Below, one piece after another: positions 1-9,908 of a stretch of 34,879 bases of DNA. The position numbers and the translations under genes were made by a program. The DNA is from an uncultured Rikenella sp. (lineage in GTDB: Bacteria > Bacteroidota > Bacteroidia > Bacteroidales > Rikenellaceae), in contig NZ_CANQYJ010000012.1 in the NCBI RefSeq assembly GCF_947628055.1, forward strand, positions 1 through 34,879, written 5' to 3'. The notes below the pieces were generated by a model that saw only the letters and a program-made list of their open reading frames with translations, searched no databases and was not told where the DNA came from. The number at the start of each line of letters is the position of its first letter. Positions within the stretch are counted from its first letter, which is position 1.

Positions 1-298
1 TGCTCGGTTCTTTGCTGACAAAGAAAGTAGAAGCCCCGCCGGCTCGAGGCGGCTAAAAACAAATGTCCCGCCCGGCAGGAGGGCCGCAAAAAAAGTTTTT
101 TTAAGAACAAACGCCCCGTCGGCACGCGCCAGGCAAAAAGCCACGCAACCTCAGACAAAAACCCCGACAAGGCCCGTGCAAGGCCAGCGATTCGCAGAAA
201 CATACGGTGAACGTTCAACCGTCCGCCGGCATACCATACAGTAAAAACACCCACGACGCGGGCAGAACCCCGCACCCCGAAGCGAATACGGAACCGAA

Positions 299-2626
299 AT
301 GACCAGACCACCACGACATACCTTATACAGCCTCCTGCTGCTGATCGCAGGAGCAGCAGTTTCCTGCTCCACCACCAAACGGCTGGCCGACGGCGAAATC
401 CTCTACACAGGCGTCAAAAAAATGACCTTCACGCCCGAAACCGACAGCCTGAAAATTCCGAAAAGCGTGACCTCCGCCGCCTCGCAGCCCCTGAACGTAG
501 CCCCGAACAACCCCCTCCGGTCACCCTACTGGCGCACCGGCATTCCCACCGGACTGTGGGCATGGAACCACCTCTACACCCCGAAAGAAAAAGGATTCAA
601 ACACTGGCTCTACAAACGGATAGCCAAGCCGCCCGTGCTGATCTCGAAAGTGCGGCCCGACCTGCGCGTGAAAGTCTCCGGCCAGATATTCGAGAACCAC
701 GGCTACTTCGGCGTGCGGGGAGACTACGAACTGCTGCCCAGCAGACACAAGCCCGACAAGAAAGCCAAAGTGAACTACCGTTTCACCGTCCCGGCACCGC
801 ACACCTACGACTCCATCCAGTACCTCGCTGCGCCCGGCGAAGTCGGCAAGATCGTCGACAGCCTCCGTGCAGGCACCTTGCTGCGCCGGGGAGCCGTCTA
901 CAACCTCGACACCCTCACAGCCGAGCGCAACCGGATCGCAACAGCGCTGCGCAGCCTGGGATATTACTACTTCCGGCCCGAATACATCGTCTACGAAGCC
1001 GACACGACCCAAAGACCCTACAAAGTGGAACTGCGGATGCGTCTGGCCGAAGGCATCCCGCCCGCCGCCATGCGGCCCTACCGCGTAGGCAGCGTGAACA
1101 TCAGCCTCTTCAATCCGGTGCCGGGCCCCGTCGACACGATGACCTTGGGCCCCGTGCGCGTGCGCTACCAGAAACCGCTGAAAATCCGGCCGCGCATCCT
1201 CCAGGGAGCGATCGCCCTGACCCCGGGCCAGCTATTCAACGTCGAAGCGCAAAACACCACCCAGACGAACCTCAACAAACTCGGAATCTTCAACTCCGTA
1301 AGCCTGACCGTGCCGCCGTTGGACTCGCTGGGCACGAAATGCGACTCGTTGGATGTACGCATCTCGGCCACATTCGACAAACCGATGCAGGCCGACTTTG
1401 AAGCCGACCTCACCTCCAAGTCGAACAGCTACTTAGGCCCCGGCATCACGTTCGGCCTGCGGCACAACAACCTGTTTAAAGGAGGCGAAGTGCTGGCCCT
1501 GAACCTGACCGGCTCCTACGAATGGCAAACCGGCAACCAGCGGCAGTACGAGACCAAACCGACCGCCGTAAACTCCTATGAATTCGGGTTGAACGCCTCG
1601 CTCGGCATCCCGCGCATCCTGGCTCCGGGATACCGGTACAGACGACCGGTTTATCCCGCCCAGACAACCTTCAAGATCGGAGCCGACCTGATGAACCGGC
1701 CCAAATACTTCCGGATGCTGGCGCTCAACGTCTCGGCCGGCTACGACTTCCGCACATCGCCTTACAGCTCGCACAGCCTGACCGTTTTCAAACTCACCTA
1801 CAACAAGCTGCTGCACACCTCGCACGAGTTCGACTCCACGATGCAGCAGAACCCCGCCGTCGCGCTGAGCTTCAGCGACCAGTTCATCCCGTCGCTCAGT
1901 TACACCTACACTTTCGACAAAACCTACGGACGGCGGCAGAACAACCGGTTCGTCTTCCAGAGCACGATCACCGACGCCGGAAACATCCTGTCGGCCCTGT
2001 ATGGCATTTTCGGTTCGCACGGAACCAAGAAACTGTTCGGCAGCCCCTTCTCGCAATTCGTCAAAGGGATTGTCGAGGCCAAATGGTACCATAAGGTCGG
2101 GCAGCACAATATGCTGGCATCGCGTCTGCTGGTCGGAGCCGGATACGCCTACGGCAATTCGCAGGTCATGCCCTACAGCGAGCAATTCTACATCGGCGGA
2201 GCCAACAGCATACGCGCTTTCACGGTGCGGTCGCTGGGGCCGGGCAGCTACCGCCCGCCGAAAGACCAGGTCAACGGATACTGGGACCAGACCGGAGACT
2301 TCAAGATAGAAGCCAACGTGGAGTTCCGTTTCCGAATGATGGGGCGGCTGGGCGGCGCGGTGTTCGTGGACGCGGGGAACATCTGGCTGCTCAAAAAAGA
2401 CCCGCAGCGGCCGGGCGGCGTGCTGCGGGCAAAAGGTTTCTGGAACGACATAGCTTTAGGCACCGGAGTAGGCCTGCGGTACGACATCAGCGTGCTGGTG
2501 CTGCGCCTCGACCTGGGGATCGGCATCCACACGCCCTATCCCGACCCGGACAAAAAAGGCTATTACAATATCCAGAGCTTCAAAGACGGGCTGGGCCTTC
2601 ACCTGGCCATCGGTTATCCGTTCTAA
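299..2626 (+). CDS. BamA/TamA-like outer membrane surface-antigen protein (lipoprotein-type N-terminus)
   Basis: Long ORF. N-terminus MTRPPRHTLYSLLLLIAGAAVSCSTTKRLADGEILYTGVKKM is a lipobox followed by a TamL-like motif. The C-terminal barrel contains EQFYIGGANSIRAFTVRSLGPGSY and ends in aromatic ...LAIGYPF. Confidence 0.9.
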   Translation: MTRPPRHTLYSLLLLIAGAAVSCSTTKRLADGEILYTGVKKMTFTPETDSLKIPKSVTSAASQPLNVAPNNPLRSPYWRTGIPTGLWAWNHLYTPKEKGFKHWLYKRIAKPPVLISKVRPDLRVKVSGQIFENHGYFGVRGDYELLPSRHKPDKKAKVNYRFTVPAPHTYDSIQYLAAPGEVGKIVDSLRAGTLLRRGAVYNLDTLTAERNRIATALRSLGYYYFRPEYIVYEADTTQRPYKVELRMRLAEGIPPAAMRPYRVGSVNISLFNPVPGPVDTMTLGPVRVRYQKPLKIRPRILQGAIALTPGQLFNVEAQNTTQTNLNKLGIFNSVSLTVPPLDSLGTKCDSLDVRISATFDKPMQADFEADLTSKSNSYLGPGITFGLRHNNLFKGGEVLALNLTGSYEWQTGNQRQYETKPTAVNSYEFGLNASLGIPRILAPGYRYRRPVYPAQTTFKIGADLMNRPKYFRMLALNVSAGYDFRTSPYSSHSLTVFKLTYNKLLHTSHEFDSTMQQNPAVALSFSDQFIPSLSYTYTFDKTYGRRQNNRFVFQSTITDAGNILSALYGIFGSHGTKKLFGSPFSQFVKGIVEAKWYHKVGQHNMLASRLLVGAGYAYGNSQVMPYSEQFYIGGANSIRAFTVRSLGPGSYRPPKDQVNGYWDQTGDFKIEANVEFRFRMMGRLGGAVFVDAGNIWLLKKDPQRPGGVLRAKGFWNDIALGTGVGLRYDISVLVLRLDLGIGIHTPYPDPDKKGYYNIQSFKDGLGLHLAIGYPF

Positions 2627-3186
2627 TCGCCGACGTAGTAGATGCAGGTCACCGCAGCGTCCGGCTCGAAATCGGCAGCGGCGAGCACCAGCTCCGTCCC
2701 CTGGGCATACGCGTCGTTGAGCTTTTTCAGGCCCGACTCTTTCATCCCGTCCACCCGGCAGCGGAACCCGTTCAGTTCGTATTCAAACCCCTCGTGGTAA
2801 AGCGTCTTGAGGCCCGGCTTGGCCAGCAGTTCGGAGACTTTCATCCCCGGACGCATCCCCTCGGGCGTCGAGACTTCGGGCGAGTAGACGATCAGCAAAT
2901 CGACCGTCTGGCCGTAAGCCGGGATTTCAGCCACTTTCTGCTCTCCCGAATAGAATGTATACAGGGTATAGGTGTCGCCCATATCCTCTTCTTCGCTCTT
3001 CATCACTTTGTCATACAGCCCCTGGCACTGGTCGGGAATCGAAGCCACCGGAGCTCCGTTTTTCAGGCACCCCAGCCCCTCCGGGGTCAGTTCGGAGGCC
3101 GCCGGTGCGGCATTGCCTCCGCAAGCGGACAGCACAACGGCTGCCAAAGCCAGCAAACCGGTTTTCGTAAAAATACGTTTCGTCAT
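2623..3186 (-). CDS. hypothetical lipoprotein
   Basis: Signal/lipobox MTKRIFTKTGLLALAAVVLSACGG. Convergent with the upstream OMP gene. No family recognised. Confidence 0.75.
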   Translation of the reverse strand: MTKRIFTKTGLLALAAVVLSACGGNAAPAASELTPEGLGCLKNGAPVASIPDQCQGLYDKVMKSEEEDMGDTYTLYTFYSGEQKVAEIPAYGQTVDLLIVYSPEVSTPEGMRPGMKVSELLAKPGLKTLYHEGFEYELNGFRCRVDGMKESGLKKLNDAYAQGTELVLAAADFEPDAAVTCIYYVGD

Positions 3187-3301
3187 GTCGGTAAAAATTT
3201 AAGTAAAACAGAAAAGCGGCCCGCCGACCATCCGGCGAACCGCTTCCAAGATAATCTTTTTTATGCAAAACGGCAAATTCCTGCCGTTCGCGCTTTATTT
3301 T

Positions 3302-4021
3302 TTACGAATCCCTGCCGCTCTCCGTTTCGCGCCGGATCAGCTCCTCCACCAGCGGCGGCACTCCGGCAGCCGCCCCTTCGGCGATCACGGTCAGCGGATT
3401 GGGAATCGCCACTTGCGCCGGCCGCGGATCGACCAGCCACACCGGAACGTCCGGCCGCAGCCGGTAGATCAGCCCCGCCGCCGGATAGACCGCCAGCGAA
3501 GTGCCGATCACCACGAACAGATCGGCTTCCCGCACGATCTCCAACGCCCTTTCGTATTCCGGCACCGCCTCGCCGAAAAAGACGATATGCGGCCTCAGCT
3601 GCGCTCCGTCCGGCCCCTTGTCGCCCAAGCGGGTCGGCCCCGGCGCCGGAACGATCACCTCCGGATTCCGTTCGCTGCGCGCCTTGCGCAGCTCGCCGTG
3701 CAGGTGGATGACCCTCGAGCTTCCCGCCCGCTCGTGCAGATCGTCCACATTCTGGGTCACCACCGTCACCTGTTCAAAATATTCCTCCAGCCGAGCCACC
3801 GCCCGGTGCCCCGCATTCGGCTCCACCTCGTCGAGCTGCGCCCGCCGGGCGTTATAAAAATCCAGCACCCCCTGCGGGTCGCGCGCCCAGGCTTCCGGGG
3901 TGCAGACATCCTCGATGCGGTGGTTCTCCCACAGACCGTCCGCATCACGGAAGGTCGAGACCCCGCTGTCGGCGCTCATCCCGGCCCCGGTGAAAACCAC
4001 CGCTTTTTTCTGAGATTTCAT
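3302..4021 (-). CDS. cobB: NAD-dependent SIR2-family protein deacylase
   Basis: Motifs VVFTGAGMSADSGVSTFRD, TQNVDDLHERAGS, IHLHGEL, RPHIVFFGE, VVIGTSLAVYPAAGL. Confidence 0.95.
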   Translation of the reverse strand: MKSQKKAVVFTGAGMSADSGVSTFRDADGLWENHRIEDVCTPEAWARDPQGVLDFYNARRAQLDEVEPNAGHRAVARLEEYFEQVTVVTQNVDDLHERAGSSRVIHLHGELRKARSERNPEVIVPAPGPTRLGDKGPDGAQLRPHIVFFGEAVPEYERALEIVREADLFVVIGTSLAVYPAAGLIYRLRPDVPVWLVDPRPAQVAIPNPLTVIAEGAAAGVPPLVEELIRRETESGRDS

Positions 4022-4147
4022 GATCCAAGGTTTTTTAATCCCCTAAAGATACGATATTCATCCCTTTTCCCCGCATCCGAAAGCCCGGGCGGTGTTTCCT
4101 ATCATCTGGAAACACCGCCCGGGCCGGAGAGACCGGAACCATGCCAT

Positions 4148-5758
4148 TTATTTCGCCCCGGGAAAACCGGTCGAGCTTTTGATCCCCCCCGCTATGACTT
4201 TCCACAGGAAATTGAATGGCGACTTCGCGGTGTCGCGCACCGCCTGGGCCCGCACCGTCCGCAATCCTTTGTGGTCGGGATTCGACGACTTGACGAACAT
4301 GAAATTCACCAGCCCCGACAGCAGTCTGCGCTCCCGTTTGCGGCCTCCCGACCCCTCTCGGAGCAAAGCGACCGACAGGTCGCTGTAACGCATTTTCATC
4401 GTCACCTCGGCCTCCTTATGGTTCCCCGCCACAGAGAACGAAAGACCGTCGAGCCGGCCGGAACGGATGTCCGCTTCGGCCAGCGGCGTCAGCATCCGGT
4501 TGAAAACCTGCAGGTTCACCGGCCCCAGCGTACCCTCGACCTCGAACCGGTCGTTGGCCGGGTGCGCCGGAAAACGGAAAACGGCCCGCAGCAGCGCCGT
4601 GTCCATCACCTTGCCCGAGGCAGTCAGCGTATAAAAAGTATCGGTCGTCTCGGGCCGGTTCGTGATCCCCCGGAACACCCCGTTCAGACCGTCGAACGTG
4701 ATCCTGCCGGGCCGATCGCCCGAAGCCGACAGTTCCTCGTATACCGCGCGGGCGTTCACGATCTCCGCCGTGCCGATCTCCACGGCGAAAGGCAAGCCCT
4801 GGATCATCTCGTGCAGCATCGGTTTGAACTGTTCCTGCCGCACGATCCGCCGGTTTTTGTAGCTCGCGACCTCGGCATCCTTCACCGTGAGCGTGTCGAC
4901 CGCCAGGCTCCGCTCATGCCACATGCGGTTGTAATCCACTCCCTGGGCGATGACAGAACCGACGATGGCCTGCGTCCAGTCGGTGTGCCGGGCCACTTTC
5001 CATGCATACTCGGCTTTGTCGTACTGCGGGATCAGCCGGATGTTCGCCATCGACAGGGTGCGGTCGCTCAGACCGAGTTCCACATGCTCGGCCTCCAGCA
5101 TCTGGGCGGTAATCGGGAACCGGGCGGAGAGCTTGGAGACGGTCAGGCGCACATCGTCGCAAAACAGCGGCCTCGCGTCCGGCATCCGGGCGGGATTGTA
5201 GAGAAAGCCGTCGGCCTCGAGGGTCAGCCCTTGGACGGCATAGCTGTTTCGGGTGCCGTTCGACATCCGGATCTCCGCGTCGCATAGCCGCACCTCGCCC
5301 GCCGAAATCCGCCCCACCTGTGCCAGGATCTTGTCGCGCAGGCCCAGCAGCCGGCCGGCGGGATCCGCCTCCGGCTGTCTGCCGTCCACCACCAGCGTGA
5401 TGCGGGGCTTGTCGATCTCCAGCGAACGCAGGGAGATATATTTCTCGCCTTTGCGGCTGAAACGAATCCCCCTCAGGGCGATTTTCCCGATCTCGACCCC
5501 GACGGAGTCGGCGCCGGAGAGGAAAACTCCGACTTTGGAAGTGTCGACCCCGACGGCAATATCCCGGAGCAGGACGGTACGCTTGTGGAGGCTGACGCGC
5601 ACCCGGCCGATTCTCAGTTTCACGGCTCCGTCCGTGCGGTCGGCGATCTCCTTTTCGACCGTCCGGCGTATCTTCGACCCGATCCACCACTCCACGCCGA
5701 GGACAACGAAGATCAGCAGGGTTGCGGTACCCAACAGGACATACAAGGCTGTTTTCAT
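4148..5758 (-). CDS. AsmA/DUF748-like inner-membrane-anchored protein
   Basis: N-terminal TM segment ALYVLLGTATLLIFVVLGVEWW followed by an AsmA-like region. Start taken at MKTALY. Confidence 0.65.
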   Translation of the reverse strand: MKTALYVLLGTATLLIFVVLGVEWWIGSKIRRTVEKEIADRTDGAVKLRIGRVRVSLHKRTVLLRDIAVGVDTSKVGVFLSGADSVGVEIGKIALRGIRFSRKGEKYISLRSLEIDKPRITLVVDGRQPEADPAGRLLGLRDKILAQVGRISAGEVRLCDAEIRMSNGTRNSYAVQGLTLEADGFLYNPARMPDARPLFCDDVRLTVSKLSARFPITAQMLEAEHVELGLSDRTLSMANIRLIPQYDKAEYAWKVARHTDWTQAIVGSVIAQGVDYNRMWHERSLAVDTLTVKDAEVASYKNRRIVRQEQFKPMLHEMIQGLPFAVEIGTAEIVNARAVYEELSASGDRPGRITFDGLNGVFRGITNRPETTDTFYTLTASGKVMDTALLRAVFRFPAHPANDRFEVEGTLGPVNLQVFNRMLTPLAEADIRSGRLDGLSFSVAGNHKEAEVTMKMRYSDLSVALLREGSGGRKRERRLLSGLVNFMFVKSSNPDHKGLRTVRAQAVRDTAKSPFNFLWKVIAGGIKSSTGFPGAK

Positions 5759-5944
5759 CTTCACGATACACATTTTTCCCTCTCCATAGCCAAAATCGTA
5801 CCACCGCCGCCTGCTCCCGGGCCGTTTTCACCCGGCCGTTTCGTCCGATCTGCCTTCCGGACCTCTCCGCCCGCTGCCCCAACACCCCCGCTGCGAAAAC
5901 AAAAACGCCTCTTCCGTCTGGCTTTGACGGAAGAGGCGCGAAAG

Positions 5945-6018
5945 TGACACCGACAGGACTCAAACCTGTAACCTGTTGATCCGTAGTCAACTGCTCTATT
6001 CAATTAAGCTACGGTGCC
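5945..6018 (-). tRNA. tRNA-Arg (anticodon ACG)
   Basis: Reverse complement GGCACCGTAGCTTAATTGAATAGAGCAGTTGACTACGGATCAACAGGTTACAGGTTTGAGTCCTGTCGGTGTCA folds as a cloverleaf. Acceptor GGCACCG/CGGTGTC, anticodon loop CTACGGA. Confidence 0.93.
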
Positions 6019-6076
6019 GTTGTTTTTGCGTTACAAAAGTAGATATTTCCCGAATAATTCCCAAATTTATAATCTC

Positions 6077-6084
6077 TATATTTG
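6077..6084 (+). promoter_or_regulatory. Bacteroidetes-type -7 box (TATATTTG) upstream of bioB
   Basis: Matches TAnnTTTG about 22 nt before the ATG at 6106. Confidence 0.55.
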
Positions 6085-6105
6085 CAAAAACTCTTACCGA
6101 AAACG

Positions 6106-7080
6106 ATGAAATCCATCGAAGAACTCACCGCCGGCATTCTCGGCGGATACCTTATATCCGAAGCGGAGGCTCTCGATTTGCTCCACCATGCCGAAACCGA
6201 CGCTTTGTGCGATGCGGCGGATCGGGTGCGCAGGCATTTCATGGGCGACCGATTAGACACTTGCTCGATCATGAACGCCCGCAGCGGGCGTTGTCCGGAG
6301 GACTGCAAATGGTGTTCGCAGTCCGTGCACCATAAAACGAAAATCGACGTATATCCGCTCACGGATCAGGCCGAGGCGCTGCGCCACGCCCGGGACAACC
6401 ACGACAAAGGGGTGGGCCGCTTCTCGTTAGTGACCAGCGGCCGGACAATGACGGACGCGCAGATAGACCGGTGCGTGGAGATATACCGCGCGATCGCCGC
6501 CGAGTGCGAAAGGTTCCGCGGCGGAATGCTGTGCGCCTCGATGGGCCTGCTGACCCGGGAGCAGCTGCAAAGACTCAGGGATGCGGGAGTGGGCAGCTAC
6601 CACTGCAACATCGAGACGGCCCCGTCTTACTTTCCGAAGCTCTGTTCCACGCATACGCTGGACGAAAAACTCCGAACCATAGGCTGGGCGCGGGAAGCGG
6701 GGATGAAAATATGCAGCGGAGGGATTATCGGCATGGGCGAGACGGCGGAGCAGCGGGTGGAGATGGCTTTCGCACTGCGGAACATCGGTGTGGCGTCGAT
6801 CCCGGTCAACGTGCTGAACCCCATTCCGGGGACGCCGTTGGAAAACATGCCGCCGCTGCCGGACGACGCGATTCTGCGCACTTTCGCCCTGTTCCGGCTC
6901 ATCAATCCGGCGGTCTATATCCGTTTTGCGGGAGGACGCACGCTGCTCAGGCCCGAAATCCAGGAGCGGGCGTTGCGCAGCGGAGTGAACGCGGCGATCG
7001 TGGGCGACCTGCTCACGACCATCGGTTCGGGCATTGCGCAGGACAAGGAGATGTTCGCCCGCTGCGGCTTCTCCTGCTGA
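6106..7080 (+). CDS. bioB: biotin synthase
   Basis: Radical-SAM motif SGRCPEDCKWCSQS plus NIETAP, CSGGIIGMGE, RFAGGRTLL. Start at MKSIEEL. Confidence 0.95.
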   Translation: MKSIEELTAGILGGYLISEAEALDLLHHAETDALCDAADRVRRHFMGDRLDTCSIMNARSGRCPEDCKWCSQSVHHKTKIDVYPLTDQAEALRHARDNHDKGVGRFSLVTSGRTMTDAQIDRCVEIYRAIAAECERFRGGMLCASMGLLTREQLQRLRDAGVGSYHCNIETAPSYFPKLCSTHTLDEKLRTIGWAREAGMKICSGGIIGMGETAEQRVEMAFALRNIGVASIPVNVLNPIPGTPLENMPPLPDDAILRTFALFRLINPAVYIRFAGGRTLLRPEIQERALRSGVNAAIVGDLLTTIGSGIAQDKEMFARCGFSC

Positions 7081-7175
7081 AACCGGACAGCGGGCCCGAC
7101 AAGGCGCCCGGCGCCTTATTCCGCCTTATTTCATGATACGTCCGGCAAGCGGCGCTTCCATTCCGGAACCGACGA

Positions 7176-7835
7176 TCATTTGACCGGATTCCGTTTGGTG
7201 TATTTCTTCTGTGGATAGCCGCCGCCGTTGTTATTCGGGCCCGAATTGCCCGAACGTCCGATTTTGCCGCGCCCGCCGCGCCCCTGCACCGACGAAGTGT
7301 CGACGCGGGTGTTGTCCAGTGCATCGGCATCCAGCACGATAGCCCCTTTCGACATTTGCCGGATATCGGCGATCACCACCTCGTTTGAAGGAAACTCCTT
7401 ATTGTATTCGAACGATTTCTGTCTCATGTATTTGGCCACATTTTCCGCCGCCGTGTCGCGTTCTTCGCCCGCCGGCTCCTTGGCCAGCGCATCGACCATC
7501 CGTTTGACATTGGCCCCGTACTGTTTCCGGGCGATATAGCTTTGCGAGTTGGCCATCGGATGCGGATGGGGGGCGAACATGTCCGGCGTGGGCTTCGGAT
7601 AGGGCGCATCGACGTCGAGGTCGAAGTCGGCGATCATGAACAGGTGATCCCAAAGCATATGCTGGAACCCTTCGCTGTCTTTCTGCGCCGGATTGACATT
7701 GGCCATCACGGCCACGACCACTTCCGCCTGGCGGTTTCGCAGCTCCCTGTCCGCAATGGTTTTCAGGTAGCTGACCATAGTCTGCACGTTGCGTCCGTAC
7801 TCGGAGAGCAGGAGCCGCTGTTTATCTCGGTTCAT
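7176..7835 (-). CDS. DUF4290-type protein
   Basis: N-terminus MNRDKQRLLLSEYGRNVQTMVSYLKTI plus HMLWDHLFMIADFDLDVDAPYP, typical of the Bacteroidales DUF4290 family. Disordered G/N/R-rich tail. Confidence 0.8.
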   Translation of the reverse strand: MNRDKQRLLLSEYGRNVQTMVSYLKTIADRELRNRQAEVVVAVMANVNPAQKDSEGFQHMLWDHLFMIADFDLDVDAPYPKPTPDMFAPHPHPMANSQSYIARKQYGANVKRMVDALAKEPAGEERDTAAENVAKYMRQKSFEYNKEFPSNEVVIADIRQMSKGAIVLDADALDNTRVDTSSVQGRGGRGKIGRSGNSGPNNNGGGYPQKKYTKRNPVK

Positions 7836-7913
7836 CGCTGAAATTTTGATTTTGGCACCGGATTTGCGGGATTTTTTGCGAAATAAAAACTGCCCGCAAT
7901 GATGAATTCAAAG

Positions 7914-7921
7914 CAAATATA
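7914..7921 (-). promoter_or_regulatory. -7 box TATATTTG for the DUF4290 gene
   Basis: caaatata on the + strand. Divergent to TAACTTTG at 7926-7933. Confidence 0.45.
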
Positions 7922-7925
7922 ATGC

Positions 7926-7933
7926 TAACTTTG
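7926..7933 (+). promoter_or_regulatory. -7 box TAACTTTG for the sigma-54 regulator gene
   Basis: TAnnTTTG match 29 nt upstream of the ATG at 7962. Confidence 0.5.
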
Positions 7934-7961
7934 GAATCGGGAAAAAATAATCGACAAAAAT

Positions 7962-9128
7962 ATGGCGAAAATATTAGTGATCGACGACGAGCGGAGTATC
8001 CGCAACATTATCGGAGAGTTGCTGGAGATGGAAGGACACACGGTGAAAACCGCCGAGAACGGATTGCAGGGGTATGAAATGATCGGGGCCGAGGCGTTCG
8101 ACCTGGTGATTTCGGACATCAAAATGCCGGAAATGGATGGTATCGAGCTGCTGGACAAGCTGATCGAGACGCATCAGGACATCACGATGGTGATGATCTC
8201 GGGCCACGGGAATATCGATACGGCGGTGGATTGCATCAAGAAAGGCGCTTTCGACTACATCGAGAAGCCGATCGACATGAATCGTTTGCTGGTGACGGTC
8301 AAGAATGCGCTGGAACGGGGGTCGCTGGTCAAGGAGACCAAGACTTTGCGGCGCAAGGTGCACAAGGTGGCGGAGATCGTAGGCGAGTCGCCGGCGATCG
8401 AACGGGTCAAGATGATGATCGACAAGGTGGCGTCGAGCGATGCACGGGTCTTGATTACGGGCTCGAACGGGACGGGAAAGGAGTTAGTGGCGCGCTGGCT
8501 GCACGAGAAAAGCGACCGGGCGGCCATGCCGTTCGTGGAGGTCAATTGCGCGGCGATCCCGTCGGAACTGATCGAGAGCGAGTTATTCGGGCATGAAAAG
8601 GGGGCGTTTACGTCGGCGATCAAGCAGCGCAAGGGGAAGTTCGAGCAGGCGGACGGCGGAACGATTTTCTTGGACGAGATCGGGGACATGAGTCTGGCGG
8701 CGCAGGCGAAGGTGCTGCGGGCGTTGCAGGAACGCAAGATCACGAGGGTAGGTTCGGACAAGGATATTACGGTGGATGCGCGGGTGCTGGCGGCGACGAA
8801 CAAAAACCTGTCGGAGGAGATTGCCAAGGGTAATTTCCGCGAGGATTTGTACCACCGGCTGAGTGTCATTCTCATCCATGTGCCGAAGCTGGCGGATCGG
8901 CGCGAGGATATTCCGCTGCTGGTGAACCATTTTATCAAAAGCATTTGTGCCGATAAGGGCAAACCGCTGAGTACGATTACGCCGGAGGCGGTGGAGGCGT
9001 TGTGTGGCATGCCGTGGACGGGGAATATCCGGGAGTTGCATAATGCGGTGGAGCGTCTGTTGATTCTGAGCGGGCGGGAGATTACGCTGGACGATGTCAA
9101 ATTGTATGTGATGCAAACGGACGAGTGA
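7962..9128 (+). CDS. sigma-54-dependent NtrC-family response regulator
   Basis: Receiver domain (VIDDERSIRN, VISDIKMPEMDG), AAA+ GESPAIERVKMMIDKVASSDARVLITGSNGTGKELVARWLH, GAFTSA, FLDEIGDM, and the NIRELHNAVERL region. Confidence 0.95.
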   Translation: MAKILVIDDERSIRNIIGELLEMEGHTVKTAENGLQGYEMIGAEAFDLVISDIKMPEMDGIELLDKLIETHQDITMVMISGHGNIDTAVDCIKKGAFDYIEKPIDMNRLLVTVKNALERGSLVKETKTLRRKVHKVAEIVGESPAIERVKMMIDKVASSDARVLITGSNGTGKELVARWLHEKSDRAAMPFVEVNCAAIPSELIESELFGHEKGAFTSAIKQRKGKFEQADGGTIFLDEIGDMSLAAQAKVLRALQERKITRVGSDKDITVDARVLAATNKNLSEEIAKGNFREDLYHRLSVILIHVPKLADRREDIPLLVNHFIKSICADKGKPLSTITPEAVEALCGMPWTGNIRELHNAVERLLILSGREITLDDVKLYVMQTDE

Positions 9129-9313
9129 TCGGGGCGGGGGGCAATGGAATGGCGCGTGCCGCTGGCTCTTGGGGAAAGGTGGATTGCGGTTGTGTTATTC
9201 CGGGGCAGGGAATCGCACTCGCTGGATATTATTTTTGCAGGTTGCTCGAAAGCTCTGCGAAGGGGATACCGCGGACGGGGGGCTTCTGCCATGGTTTGCC
9301 CGGTTTGTTGAAG

Positions 9314-9454
9314 GCAGTCCTTTGCCCGGGCGGGGTCCCGTCGGGGCTTTATTGGAGTTTGCGCTGTTTTATTAAGGCGGTTACAACCTTTTGTCCACCG
9401 CGGGGCCCCGTTGGGGCTTTTGTTGGAGTTTGCATTGCTTTATTAAGGTGGTTA
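9314..9454. repeat. two diverged tandem copies of a ~70 bp GC-rich unit
   Basis: Unit 1 cagtcctttgcccgggcggggtcccgtcggggctttattggagtttgcgctgttttattaaggcggtta. Unit 2 caaccttttgtccaccgcggggccccgttggggcttttgttggagtttgcattgctttattaaggtggtta. Confidence 0.75.
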
Positions 9455-9460
9455 CTGCCC

Positions 9461-9564
9461 GGTTGGAGTACCTATCGCACCCGCGCGCCATGCCGGAAAA
9501 AGGGAAATCGACGGTTTCAACGTGAGTTGAAAGCGAACGATTTTCCCGACGCGCGGGGAAAATA
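9461..9564. repeat. hairpin repeat family D, copy 1
   Basis: ggttggagtacctatcgcacccgcgcgccatgccgg followed by hairpin GGGAAATCG..TTTCAAC..GTTGAAA..CGATTTTCCC. Aligns with copy 2 at 9674-9777. Confidence 0.6.
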
Positions 9565-9673
9565 AGTTGGATTAAAGACTGCCCAAGCGAAACGCAGTTT
9601 CGCCCGTCCCGCCGGGGTCACCCGGACGCCGCCCGCGCAGGGCAGTACCCTCCGGTTAAGGTGTAGCACCCCC

Positions 9674-9777
9674 AGCTGGAATGCCCAGCGACACCCCGCG
9701 CGCGATTGCTGGAGAAGGAAATCGTTCAAAAGCAGCATGCGCTTTTGAACAGGATTTCCGCCAGCGTGCAGGCAAAA
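9674..9777. repeat. hairpin repeat family D, copy 2
   Basis: agctggaatgcccagcgacaccccgcgcgcgattgctgg followed by hairpin GGAAATC..GTTCAAAAGC/GCTTTTGAAC..GATTTCC. Confidence 0.6.
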
Positions 9778-9908
9778 CCCATCTTCGGGTCGCAGCCTGC
9801 GGAATTGGGTAGTTCCAGCCCGGCTCGGGTGCCGAGCGGCACCGGACCTCCCGAGGGGGAGGCGTCTGGCCCGCGCGACCTGCGGTCGCAAATAGTATCA
9901 AAAAAACA

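Noticed and set aside
1-150. Possible edge of another structured repeat (ggttctttgctgacaaagaaagtag..)
   Set aside because: Has a short hairpin reminiscent of the A/B/C subterminal hairpins, but it is truncated by the window edge and lacks the other shared blocks.
3263-5287. 674-aa + strand ORF opposite the SIR2 and AsmA-like genes
   Set aside because: Arg/Pro/His-rich translation typical of antisense frames in GC-rich DNA. It overlaps well-supported genes on the other strand.
7101-7117. Terminator after bioB (aaggcgcccggcgcctt)
   Set aside because: Inverted repeat present, but the loop is too short and no clear T tract follows. Weak evidence.
9125-9565. 146-aa ORF after the NtrC-type regulator
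   Set aside because: Encodes the tandem DNA repeats, with no recognisable protein features. Treated as non-coding.
9309-9777. CRISPR array
   Set aside because: Only two copies of each repeat type, no regular repeat-spacer periodicity and no cas genes.
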